64,000 nt of DNA from positions 62,001 through 126,000 of the forward strand of contig NZ_FZOD01000023.1 in the NCBI RefSeq assembly GCF_900188345.1. Reading direction: 5' to 3'. The notes under the pieces were generated by a model. It worked only from the letters and a program-made list of their open reading frames with translations, was not told the origin of the DNA and ran no database searches. Positions within the stretch are counted from its first letter, which is position 1; each line of letters opens with the position of its first letter. This document shows, one piece after another, positions 47,473-55,929 of the stretch. The translations under genes and the position numbers were made by a program. This DNA is from Streptosporangium subroseum. GTDB lineage: Bacteria > Actinomycetota > Actinomycetes > Streptosporangiales > Streptosporangiaceae.

Positions 47473-47671
47473 ATCCAGAGGTTATCCAGGGGAGATCACC
47501 TGAGGGATACAAAAGTCACCGCGGCGTCGTTCTCCGTACGGCCTCGCGATCCCGTGGCCGCCGGACGCGCCGGCCCGGATCCGCGACGGCGCACCGGTGC
47601 TCGTGCCGACACCGGACGGCGGTGCCATCACTGTCGCGTACGGATGGCGCCGCCGGGCGGGGATCGCGGTG
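47473..47671. other. Non-coding gap between degV and hutI
   Basis: 199 bases of GC-rich sequence with no credible gene; a GGACGGCGGTGCC block near 47617 resembles the hutI 3' end at about 47677, a possible weak terminal echo. Confidence 0.35.
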
Positions 47672-48880
47672 TTACTGGACGGGGGTGCCGCCGCGCCAGA
47701 CTCGGCGGGGCTTGAGACCGAAGGCCCAGGCGAAGGCGCCTTCGTGGTCGGCGTCCCACTGGACGATGTCGGCCAGGCGGCCGGGGGCGAGGACGCCACG
47801 GTCGGGAGCGCCGAGGGCGGTGGCTCCGCCGAGCGTCGCGGCGCGGAGCGCGTCGCCGACGCTCATGCCGAAGGCCGCCACCGCGAGGCTGATGACCAGG
47901 GACATCGAGGTGATCCCGCAGTGGCCGGGGTTGTGGTCGCTGCCGAGTGCCACGGTGACACCCTGGGCGAGCATGCGGCGGACGGGTGGCAGGCTGCCAC
48001 GCTGGAGTGCGGTGCCCGGGCAGACCACGGCGGGGACGCCGTAGCGGGCCAGGATCGCGATGTCCTCGTCGGTGGTGTGGTGGAGGAGGTCGGCGGAGGC
48101 GCAGCCGAGTTCGGCGGCGAGCTGGACGGCGCCGCGACGGCTGTAGGCGCCGGCGTGCACGCGGGGCAGCAGGCCGACGTTACGGCCGGAGCCGAGGACC
48201 CAGCGGGCTTCCTCGGTGGTGAAGTGGCCCTCGTCGCAGTAGACGTCGACGCTGTCGGCGCCGGCCGCCGCGGCGTCGGCGCACCAGGCGCCGACGGCTT
48301 CGATGTAGTCGCGCTGACGGCCGAAGTATTCCGGCGGGACGACGTGCGCGGCCATGAAGGTCACGTGCACCCGCGGCATCATCGGCTCTTTCTCAAGCTC
48401 GCGCAGGAGCCGTACGTCGGCCAGCTCGCCGTCGCGGGTGAGGTGGTAGCCGGTCTTGGCCTCGACGGTGGTGGTGCCGCTGAGCAACCAGTCGTGCAGT
48501 CGCTCGCGCACGCCGTTGCACAGGGTCCAGGGGTCGGTGCCGCGGGTCACCGTCACGGTGGAGCCGATGCCGCCGCCGGCCGCGGTGATGGCGGACGGGG
48601 TGGAGCCGCTGGAGCGCATGGCCATCTCGGCGTAGCGGTTGCCCGCGTAGACCGGATGGGTGTGGGCGTCGATCAGACCAGGTGTGACCAGCGCGCCGCC
48701 CAGGTTCTCGACGTGGTCGACATCGACGATGTCGTCCACCACGCCGGGCACGCTCTGCGGCAGGTCGGCCGCGCGGCCGACCCAGGCGATTCGATCGTTG
48801 TGAACGAGGATCGCCGCGTTGCTGAACACGTCATTGCCGGTCCATAGCCGGCCAATGTTGGTCAGAAGGCGGACCGTCAT
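47672..48880 (-). CDS. hutI: Imidazolonepropionase HutI
   Basis: The 402-residue amidohydrolase has the metal-site HTHP (DAHTHPVYAG) near residue 73, the AKTGYHL stretch, CDEGHFT and the late SDHNPG. It converts imidazolonepropionate to formiminoglutamate in histidine breakdown. No other hut gene is present in the window, so the pathway is split. The ATG overlaps (ATGA) a short upstream frame, which suggests translational coupling. Confidence 0.94.
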   Translation of the reverse strand: MTVRLLTNIGRLWTGNDVFSNAAILVHNDRIAWVGRAADLPQSVPGVVDDIVDVDHVENLGGALVTPGLIDAHTHPVYAGNRYAEMAMRSSGSTPSAITAAGGGIGSTVTVTRGTDPWTLCNGVRERLHDWLLSGTTTVEAKTGYHLTRDGELADVRLLRELEKEPMMPRVHVTFMAAHVVPPEYFGRQRDYIEAVGAWCADAAAAGADSVDVYCDEGHFTTEEARWVLGSGRNVGLLPRVHAGAYSRRGAVQLAAELGCASADLLHHTTDEDIAILARYGVPAVVCPGTALQRGSLPPVRRMLAQGVTVALGSDHNPGHCGITSMSLVISLAVAAFGMSVGDALRAATLGGATALGAPDRGVLAPGRLADIVQWDADHEGAFAWAFGLKPRRVWRGGTPVQ

Positions 48881-49002
48881 CGCATCACCGCCTTGTGTGC
48901 AGGGAAAGATACTTGGGAGGGGACCACTGCCGGGTGGGAGGAGCCGACCCAGACACTGCCGGGCGTCGTGCCCATCAGGCCCGCTCTGAGTACGGACGAC
49001 AT
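48877..49002 (-). CDS. 41-residue micro-ORF coupled to hutI
   Basis: The frame starts MSSVLRAGLMG at 49002 with a good AGGAG site 8 bases upstream and ends in an ATGA overlap with hutI. The peptide has one Trp and a Pro/Ser/Val-rich middle, with no domain. A start at 49062 would give 61 residues but has no ribosome site. Real translation is likely on the spacing evidence; its role (leader peptide or small protein) is open. Confidence 0.5.
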   Translation of the reverse strand: MSSVLRAGLMGTTPGSVWVGSSHPAVVPSQVSFPAHKAVMR

Positions 49003-49829
49003 CGGGGGTCTCCTGCTCTCATCCGCGTATCTGTTGTGCGGCGACAGTATCGCCGAGATCATGATCGGGCGATTTCAGTTCAGTTACGTTATTTCACAAG
49101 TCAGCTCGTTGTACAGGCTAATGAGGAAGAACGCCACCTCACCGCAACCACTTCTGACCTACGGTTCCCCGGCCGCATCAAGCCCTGAGCGGCTTTTCAC
49201 AGCTCAGACTACTTCTTCCTCGCCTGTAACAGTAGTCGCCGGAGCAACTTGCGTCATAGCATCTCGTTAGATTTGCCTTATGTTAGCAATCCAAACCTTG
49301 GTCGACCACTGTCGTTTTAGCGGCTTTTGTACGGTTTCGACACTCCTACAGTGCAGCCCACGAAGCCCTTTCCGTGCAAGCCAGCCCGTTGAACAGCGAC
49401 CCGCGATCAGCCTAAGTTGTTAATCAGGGCGATCGAACGGTGATCCTGAGCCGATTGACGGGTCGTCGATCAGGTTGTCGTGATCACCGGCACGGGCCGC
49501 GCCGGTGGTGCGGGCCACGACATCCCCCCGGGGCGCGGCATCGACGTAAGATGTGGTACTGGCGCAGCCGACGCGGCGACCCGGGCAGGCGCCGATGTGG
49601 TGTCCGCGCCCGGACCGTGAGGGGGCGACGGCTCCATTGTCCCCGACCTCCCCCGCCGAGGCCATATCACTGGAAAGATTCTCGAAGTGAGCAGCGGGAT
49701 CAGTCGGCCCGCTCTTACATTTCGGCCTGTTTGATCCCTAACCGGAACAGACCCGGCCGAACCACCAAACCGGCCCTAAGCAGGGCGTTTCATGTAATCT
49801 TTCGTGCGAGCTATCCATAGGCCGCACGC
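49003..49829. other. Long intergenic region between hutI and the Rsb operon
   Basis: The 827 bases hold the divergent promoters of hutI and of the stress operon. The part from about 49060 to 49440 is clearly less GC-rich than the rest of the window. A hairpin AAGCC/GGCTT followed by TTTT at about 49178-49196 reads as a terminator on the plus strand although no plus-strand gene precedes it. No frame has convincing coding properties. Confidence 0.5.
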
Positions 49830-50705
49830 ATGGGAGTCATCTTGTCCATCCCCGCGGACGCCGGTCGGCGTCGCATCGAAGAGCTTCTGCAGGAGAACGA
49901 GGACCGCGTCTTCAAACGCTGGCTTGAGATAGCCGGTTCCGCCTCCGGCGGCCAGGTGGACCGCAGCAGTCTGGCGAGCCAGCTCCGCGAGCTCTACCAG
50001 GCGCTGCGCCAGTCGTTCGGCGACTCCGGCGACCTGAGCGATCTGCGCGGTCTGCTCGCCGAGCTCTCACGGACCCGTGCCCGCCAGGGGTTCACCTCGA
50101 CCGAGACCGCCATCGTGGTGTTCGGGTTGAAGGAGGCCCTCTACGAGAGCGTCGAGGACGACGCCTCCCCCGAGGCCCTGAGAGGTTTCATCTGGTTCTC
50201 CCGGGTCATTGACGATCTGGGGCTCTTCACCGTGGAGAGCTACGCGACGGCCAGGGAGAAGGTCATCCTCGACCAGGCCGAGCAGCTCCTGGAGCTCTCC
50301 ACCCCGGTGGTCAAGCTCTGGGACGGCATCGTCGCAGTCCCCCTGGTCGGCACGCTCGACTCGGCCAGAACGCAGGTGGTGATGGAGAAACTGTTGCAGA
50401 TCCTGGTCGACACCGGTTCGGAGCACGCGGTCATCGACATCACCGGCGTGCCCGCCGTGGACACCCAGGTCGCCCAGCACCTGCTCAAGACCGTGGTGGC
50501 GGCGCGGCTGATGGGCGCGGAGTGCGTGATCTCCGGCATCCGCCCGCAGATCGCCCACACCATCGTCACCCTCGGCATCGAGTTCGGCGACATCGTGACC
50601 AAGGCCACGCTCGCCGACGCGCTCGCCCACACGCTGCGCGCCAGCGGTGTCGAGTTCACCAAGAGCAGAGGGTCCCGCATCGCCGTACGGACGGTGGAGG
50701 ACTGA
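49830..50705 (+). CDS. RsbR-type stressosome protein
   Basis: The 291-residue protein has an N-terminal RsbRD-like helical sensory domain (about 10-150) and a C-terminal STAS domain (about 160-285) with the phospho-accepting Thr motif VIDITGVPAVDT and a second HTI site. It should build the stressosome with RsbS. The stop overlaps the next start as TGATG. It heads a six-gene operon; the whole set overlaps by 1-4 bases. Confidence 0.9.
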   Translation: MGVILSIPADAGRRRIEELLQENEDRVFKRWLEIAGSASGGQVDRSSLASQLRELYQALRQSFGDSGDLSDLRGLLAELSRTRARQGFTSTETAIVVFGLKEALYESVEDDASPEALRGFIWFSRVIDDLGLFTVESYATAREKVILDQAEQLLELSTPVVKLWDGIVAVPLVGTLDSARTQVVMEKLLQILVDTGSEHAVIDITGVPAVDTQVAQHLLKTVVAARLMGAECVISGIRPQIAHTIVTLGIEFGDIVTKATLADALAHTLRASGVEFTKSRGSRIAVRTVED

Positions 50706-51085
50706 TGGACCGTGTGCCCATCCTCAAACTCGGGGACATCCTCATCGTCTCCATCCAGATCGACCTCCAGGACCAGAGCGTGCTCGCGCTCCAGGAGGAT
50801 CTGTCGGAGCAGGTGGTCGCGACCGGTGCCCGCGGAGTGATCATCGACATCAGCGCCGTGGAGATCGTCGACTCCTTCATCGGCCGCATGCTGGCCACCA
50901 TCGCGGGAATCTCCCGGATGCTCGACGCCGAGACGGTCGTCGTCGGCATGCGACCGGCGGTGGCGATCACCCTCGTGGAGCTGGGCCTCTCGCTCGGAGG
51001 AGTGCGCACCGCCCTCAACCTTGAGAAGGGCGTCGCCCTGCTGAATCACATCGAGAGCGTCCAGATCGCCTCGGCCACGCGGTGA
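50705..51085 (+). CDS. RsbS-type antagonist protein
   Basis: The 126-residue single STAS domain has the phospho-serine pattern VEIVDSFIGRM (Ser about 59) after VIIDISA. It should bind the switch kinase RsbT until phosphorylated. It starts with the A of the preceding stop and ends in a GTGA overlap with the next gene. Confidence 0.92.
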   Translation: MDRVPILKLGDILIVSIQIDLQDQSVLALQEDLSEQVVATGARGVIIDISAVEIVDSFIGRMLATIAGISRMLDAETVVVGMRPAVAITLVELGLSLGGVRTALNLEKGVALLNHIESVQIASATR

Positions 51086-51483
51086 CGATGGCCGGCGAGC
51101 TGCCCGTGAACAGCAACAGCGACGTGGTCCTGGTGCGCCAGCACGTCAGGACCGCAGCGATCGAGATGGGGCTCTCCCTCGTCGACCAGACCAAGGTGGT
51201 GACCGCGGCCAGCGAGCTGGCCCGCAACGCGCTGGTCTACGCGGGGGGCGGGCAGGTGCGGATCGAGATCGTGCAGAAGGGTGTACGGCGGGGCCTTCGT
51301 CTGACCTTCAGCGATGACGGGCCAGGCATTCCCGACATCCAGCAGGCACTCACCGACGGGTGGACCACCGGCGGCGGCCTCGGCCTCGGCCTCAGCGGCT
51401 CCCGCCGCCTGGTCGACGAGTTCGACCTGCGGTCCGCCCCAGGAGAAGGGACGCTGATCACGGTGACGAAATGGGGTCGGTGA
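51082..51483 (+). CDS. RsbT-type switch serine/threonine kinase
   Basis: The 133-residue GHKL-fold protein has the N box ASELARNALVYAGGG, G1 DDGPGI and G2 GGGLGLGLSGSRRL. It should phosphorylate RsbR and RsbS on stress, freeing itself to activate a phosphatase. The GTG at 51082 overlaps the rsbS stop; an ATG two codons on is an alternative. It ends in another GTGA overlap. Confidence 0.93.
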   Translation: MTMAGELPVNSNSDVVLVRQHVRTAAIEMGLSLVDQTKVVTAASELARNALVYAGGGQVRIEIVQKGVRRGLRLTFSDDGPGIPDIQQALTDGWTTGGGLGLGLSGSRRLVDEFDLRSAPGEGTLITVTKWGR

Positions 51484-52484
51484 TCCGCTCTCAGAACGAC
51501 ACCTGGATAAGGACCGAGGACGCCAGCGCGATCGGCTCTCTTCGCCGCTCCGCCGTCGAGCTCGCCGAGCTCCGGGGGTTCGGCGAGGAGGACGCCGGGC
51601 GGGTGGCCGTCGCCGTCAGCGAGGCCGCGTCGAACCTGGTCAAACACGCTGTCGAGGGGGTCATGCTGATCCGGCTGCATCCCGAGCTGGATTCGGCGAT
51701 CGAGGTCATCGCGATCGACCGGGGGCCGGGGATGCACGATGTCTCCCGCGCCCTGCGCGACGGCTACTCCACGGCGGGCACGCTCGGCATCGGCCTCGGC
51801 GGCATCGCACGGATGGCCAGCGGATACGAGGTTCACTCCCTGCCCGGCCGGGGCACGGTGCTCGGCATGTACTTCATCGCCCAGGACGCTCCGCGACCCG
51901 CGTCGCGGGCGAGCGGCGTGACCCGCCCGATCGGTGAGGAGATCGTCTGCGGCGACGCCTTCGCGATCATCGAGAACGGCGCCACGACGACGGTGATGCT
52001 CTGTGACGGGCTCGGCCACGGCACCGCGGCGGCCCACGCCTCACGGGAGGCGGTGCGGCTGTTCCTCGAGCACTCGGACGGTCGCTCCCCGGTCACCGTC
52101 CTCCAGCGCATTCACGACGGTCTCGGCCAGACCCGGGGCGGTGCGGTCGCCGTGGCCCGGATCGACGGGTCGGCGGGCACGGTGAGCTTCGCCGGTGTCG
52201 GCAACGTCTCCGCGTGGATCGTCCACCAGGAGGGCCGCCAGGGGATGATCTCGGTTCCGGGCATCGCCGGCTACCAGTCCAGGACCCTGCGCCAGTACGA
52301 ATACACCGTGCCACCGCACAGCGTGGTCGTGTTCCACTCCGACGGGCTCTCCGAACGCTGGGACATCACCTCCTATCCCGGACTTGTCACCCGCGCCCCC
52401 TCCGTCGTCGCCGCCACGTTGCTGCGCGACGCGGGCACCCGCAGGGACGACGCCAGCGTGATCGCGGTGAGGCCGGACCCGTGA
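51480..52484 (+). CDS. HATPase-PP2C fusion (RsbT/RsbX-like)
   Basis: The 334-residue protein has a GHKL ATPase-like N-domain (about 1-135, SEAASNLVKHA, DRGPGM and GTLGIGLGG) and a C-terminal SpoIIE-like PP2C domain (about 150-334, LCDGLGHGTAAA, GVGNVSAW, HSDGLSE). It combines anti-sigma-type kinase and phosphatase modules, so it may reset the stressosome as RsbX does. The GTG at 51480 overlaps the rsbT stop; an ATG at 51471 is also in frame. Confidence 0.9.
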   Translation: MIRSQNDTWIRTEDASAIGSLRRSAVELAELRGFGEEDAGRVAVAVSEAASNLVKHAVEGVMLIRLHPELDSAIEVIAIDRGPGMHDVSRALRDGYSTAGTLGIGLGGIARMASGYEVHSLPGRGTVLGMYFIAQDAPRPASRASGVTRPIGEEIVCGDAFAIIENGATTTVMLCDGLGHGTAAAHASREAVRLFLEHSDGRSPVTVLQRIHDGLGQTRGGAVAVARIDGSAGTVSFAGVGNVSAWIVHQEGRQGMISVPGIAGYQSRTLRQYEYTVPPHSVVVFHSDGLSERWDITSYPGLVTRAPSVVAATLLRDAGTRRDDASVIAVRPDP

Positions 52485-54205
52485 CCGCGGAAGAGCTGAT
52501 CCGTCTCCGGGTCCAGGACGACCAGGACGTGTTCGCCATGCGCAGGCTGGGCCGGGAGGTGGCGGAGACGATCGGGCTGGAGGCCCAGGACCAGATCCGG
52601 GTGGCCACGGCGCTGAGCGAGATCGGGCGAGAGGTCCTCGGCGAGGGCATCGACGCGTCGGTCGTCTTCCTGCTGGATCAGGACGGCCTGCTCATCGCGA
52701 TCGAGTTCTCCGCGAAGACCGACTTCCGCCCCTCGGACGGAGTGACGCTGGCGAGACGTCTCGTCGACCTGATCGAGCTCGATCCCGCCCAGGGCAGGAT
52801 AAGCATGCTCAAACGACTCCCTCCCGGCCGTCCGAGACCTTCGGGGGAGGAGATACGCGCCAAGCTCGCCAAGCTGGCGCCCTCGACCGCCCTCGACGAG
52901 CTGCGCCAGCAGAACCACGAGCTCGCCGAGACCCTGGAGGAGGTCATACAGCTCAACACCGAGCTGCAGGAGACCAACCAGGGCGTGCTGGCGCTGTACA
53001 ACCAGCTCTCGGAGGAGCTGGAGGAGACCAACCGCGGCGTCGTGGCGCTCTATGCGGAGCTCGACGAGAAGTCCGGGCAGCTCCGGGAGGCGAGCGACGC
53101 CAAGGACAGGTTCTGGGCCACGGTCAGCCACGAGCTCCGGACCCCGCTCAACTCGGTCATCGGGCTGGTCCGCCTCCTGGTGGGTCCCGGCGGGGAGCCT
53201 CTGACCGCGGAGCAGCTCCACCAGATACAGCTCATCGGCTCCTCCGCGGAGACGCTCCTGTCACTGGTGAGCGAGCTGCTCGACATGGCCAAGGCCGAGT
53301 CGGGACGCCTCGATCCGCAGTCGTCCGAGGTGGACCTGGTCGCGCTGTCCGAGCGGTTGCGCATGACGCTGCGCCCCACCGCCGGGAACGACGAGGTGGT
53401 GCTCACGGTGGAGGTGGCGGACGCGTCGCCGGAGATGTTCGTGGACGAGGTGATGCTCACCCGGATCCTGCGCAACCTGCTCTCCAACGGGCTGAAGTTC
53501 ACGGAGGCCGGCGAGGTCAAGCTGACGGTGAACCTCGACGAGACCACCCACGAGATGGTCTTCGAGGTGAAGGACAGCGGGATCGGCATTCCCGAGGAGC
53601 ACGTGGAACGTGTCTTCGAGGAGTTCTTCCAGGTGCCCGGGCCGATCCAGGGACGGGCGAGGGGCACGGGGCTCGGCCTGCCGTACGCCCGCCGCCTGGC
53701 CGAGGCGCTCGGCGGTACGCTGCAGCTGGCCAGCACCGCCGGCACCGGGACCACGGTCACCCTGCGGCTGCCGCACCGCCACGACGGGGCCCCGGTGGTC
53801 GGGCGGGTGCTCCTCGCCGACGACGACGACGAGTTCCGCGCCACCGTCCGGCGGATGCTCACCGGGTTCGCCGCCCACATCGACGAGGCCCCCGACGGGT
53901 TGGTGGCGCTGGAGATGATGGCGGCGAACCCACCGGATCTGGCCCTGGTGGACCTGATGATGCCCCGGCTCGACGGCGCGGCCCTGATGGCTCGGATGGC
54001 CGACGACGAGCGGTTGCGCGATGTCCCGGTGATCGTCGTGACCGTCGCCACCTCCCGGCAGTATCCGCAGGAGGCCCGCACGATGATCTCCAAGCACGGG
54101 CTGCGCAGGGACAACCTGTTGGAGAGCATGCGGAACGCCCTGGGGCGCGGAGACGAGGGAGAGCCCGCCGAAGAGCAGGCGAACCGCCCCGGAGCACCGG
54201 GATGA
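52481..54205 (+). CDS. Hybrid histidine kinase with RsbT-like N-domain and REC
   Basis: The 574-residue protein has a GHKL-like N-terminal region (about 1-115) lacking clear G boxes. A coiled coil (about 138-205) follows, containing an internal duplication of (Q/E)ETNxGVxALYxxL. Then come HisKA (FWATVSHELRTPLNSV, His about 217), HATPase_c and a C-terminal receiver (about 450-560, VDLMMPRLDG). It probably relays phosphate inside the stress operon. The GTG at 52481 overlaps the previous stop; it ends in an ATGA overlap. Confidence 0.9.
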   Translation: MTAEELIRLRVQDDQDVFAMRRLGREVAETIGLEAQDQIRVATALSEIGREVLGEGIDASVVFLLDQDGLLIAIEFSAKTDFRPSDGVTLARRLVDLIELDPAQGRISMLKRLPPGRPRPSGEEIRAKLAKLAPSTALDELRQQNHELAETLEEVIQLNTELQETNQGVLALYNQLSEELEETNRGVVALYAELDEKSGQLREASDAKDRFWATVSHELRTPLNSVIGLVRLLVGPGGEPLTAEQLHQIQLIGSSAETLLSLVSELLDMAKAESGRLDPQSSEVDLVALSERLRMTLRPTAGNDEVVLTVEVADASPEMFVDEVMLTRILRNLLSNGLKFTEAGEVKLTVNLDETTHEMVFEVKDSGIGIPEEHVERVFEEFFQVPGPIQGRARGTGLGLPYARRLAEALGGTLQLASTAGTGTTVTLRLPHRHDGAPVVGRVLLADDDDEFRATVRRMLTGFAAHIDEAPDGLVALEMMAANPPDLALVDLMMPRLDGAALMARMADDERLRDVPVIVVTVATSRQYPQEARTMISKHGLRRDNLLESMRNALGRGDEGEPAEEQANRPGAPG

Positions 54206-55797
54206 AAGAGCGCGCGGCGACCGTGCTGGTCGTGGACGACACGCCGACCAAGCTCTACATCCTCTCGAGCTGGGTGCGCCGGTCGGGACATCAGGTCGTG
54301 CAGGCCACCGGGGGCCTGGAGGCGCTCGCCAAGGTCAGGGAACTGCGTCCGGACCTGGTCGTCCTCGACGTACGGCTGCCCGACATCAGCGGCTACGAGG
54401 TCTGCGAGCAGATCAAGGCGGACAAGGCGACGGCTTCGATACCGGTGATCCAGATCTCCGGAGCGGCGATCACTCCCGCCGACCGGGCCCACGGGCTCGA
54501 ACGCGGGGCCGACGCCTATCTGGCGGAGCCGGTCGAGCCCGACGAGTTCGCCGCGACGATCGAGGCCACGCTGCGCTACTACCGGGCACGGCAGCGGGCG
54601 GAGCGGATGGCCGAGCGGCTGGCCGCCCTCACCGAGGTCACTCTCTCGATGAACTCCGCCGAGACGTTCGACGAGCTCCTCGCCATCGCCGTCGAGGGCG
54701 CCTGCAGGATCCTCGGCCGGCCCGCGGGAACGCTCGCGCTCCCACCCGACGGCCGAATTCGCCGGTTCTCCGCCAAGCCGCCGACGAACAGCGCCGTCTC
54801 CAAGCCCGCGGCGACGAACGCGCTGCTCTCCCTGAGCGCGATGTCGCTGGGCAGCTCCGCGGGGACCCAGGTCTTCACGGTGCCGGCCGCCGAGTGGACA
54901 AAGCTGATGCCCGACACGGACATCAACGGTGACGTCTTGGCCATGCTCTGCCGCACCAAACTCGGCAGGCCACCCGCCTGCCTCGGGGTGGAGGCGGTCC
55001 CACCACTCGACGCCGATGAGTCCAACACCCTGCGCCAGCTCGGTCAGGCCCTGGCGCTGGCCGTCGACGCCCTGCGCGCGTACGCCGAGGAACACGCGAT
55101 CGCCCTCACCCTGCAGCGGAGCCTGCTGCCCGCGCAGCTCCCCGAGACCCCGGGTCTCACGATCAGCTGGCGGTACCAGCCCGCCGTCGACAACGTCGAG
55201 GTCGGCGGCGACTTCTACGAGGTTCTGCGGATGGGTGAGCGGGTGCTCATCGCCATCGGCGACGTCCAGGGTCACTCCCTGCGGGCCGCGACCGTCATGG
55301 CGGAACTCCGCCATGCGTTACGCGCCTCCGTCATCGGTACGGAGGACCTGGGCGCGTTGATGGCCCTGCTGAACGAGGTGCTGCGGCGCTATCACCCTCG
55401 CATGACCGCCACCGTGTGCCTGCTCATCATCGACCCGTCGACGGGGGAGATGGAGGTCGCCAACGCGGGCCACATCCCGCTCCTGCTCATCCACGGCGGC
55501 GAGGCCGGCTATCACCGGCTGGGAAACCTCCTGCTGGGCGTGGCACAGGAGACCTACCGGGTCGACCGGCTGACCCTGCCGGAGGAGGGCTCCGTGCTGC
55601 TGTTCACCGACGGGCTCATCGAGGACCGCGACAAACTGCTCGACGAGAGCCTGGAGGTCGTGCGGCACCTGGCGGAGCGCACGGGGGACGACCTGGAGCT
55701 CTTCTGCGACCGGTTGATCCGGCGGTTCGGGGCCCGGGAGGACGACGTGGCGCTGGTGATGTTCCGCCGCGAGACCGCGCGCCGTACCGGCCCCTGA
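54202..55797 (+). CDS. REC-GAF-PP2C response regulator phosphatase
   Basis: The 531-residue protein has a receiver domain (1-120, VVDDTPTK at the acid pocket, VVLDVRLPDISG with the phospho-Asp), a GAF domain (about 150-290) and a SpoIIE-type PP2C (about 310-525, GGDFYEVL, IGDVQGHS, ANAGHIPLL, FTDGLIE). It is the likely output of the kinase encoded just upstream and would dephosphorylate STAS-type antagonists of a sigma factor. An echo repeat begins at its 3' end. Confidence 0.93.
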   Translation: MKERAATVLVVDDTPTKLYILSSWVRRSGHQVVQATGGLEALAKVRELRPDLVVLDVRLPDISGYEVCEQIKADKATASIPVIQISGAAITPADRAHGLERGADAYLAEPVEPDEFAATIEATLRYYRARQRAERMAERLAALTEVTLSMNSAETFDELLAIAVEGACRILGRPAGTLALPPDGRIRRFSAKPPTNSAVSKPAATNALLSLSAMSLGSSAGTQVFTVPAAEWTKLMPDTDINGDVLAMLCRTKLGRPPACLGVEAVPPLDADESNTLRQLGQALALAVDALRAYAEEHAIALTLQRSLLPAQLPETPGLTISWRYQPAVDNVEVGGDFYEVLRMGERVLIAIGDVQGHSLRAATVMAELRHALRASVIGTEDLGALMALLNEVLRRYHPRMTATVCLLIIDPSTGEMEVANAGHIPLLLIHGGEAGYHRLGNLLLGVAQETYRVDRLTLPEEGSVLLFTDGLIEDRDKLLDESLEVVRHLAERTGDDLELFCDRLIRRFGAREDDVALVMFRRETARRTGP

Positions 55798-55906
55798 AAC
55801 GGCACAGGCGAACACGGGACACCCGTCCGGCCCTGAAACGGTGCGCGGCACAGGCCGGACATGAGACACCCGCCGTGCCGGCCCCCGAGGAGAGGCGCGG
55901 CACAGG
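55787..55906. repeat. Three echoes of the PP2C gene 3' end
   Basis: CCGGCCCCTGAAACGG at 55787 (containing the stop at 55795-55797) recurs as CCGGCCCTGAAACGG at 55827 and degenerately at 55878, each followed by a GGCACAGG block. Periods are 40 and 51 bases. The 132-base gap to hflX is almost all repeat. Confidence 0.75.
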
Positions 55907-55929
55907 CGGGCGGCGGTGTGCGGGACGGA

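Noticed and set aside
49204..49257. 17-codon frame MTQVAPATTVTG... in the hutI/Rsb gap
   Set aside because: No ribosome site and third positions are not G/C-rich, unlike every real gene in this window.
49440..49820. Open frame before the Rsb operon
   Set aside because: Arg/Cys-rich composition, no start site and overlap with the expected promoter.
53050..55314. A 754-codon frame antisense to the kinase and phosphatase genes
   Set aside because: Composition is Arg/Gly/Ser-rich shadow sequence and both sense genes have clear domains.
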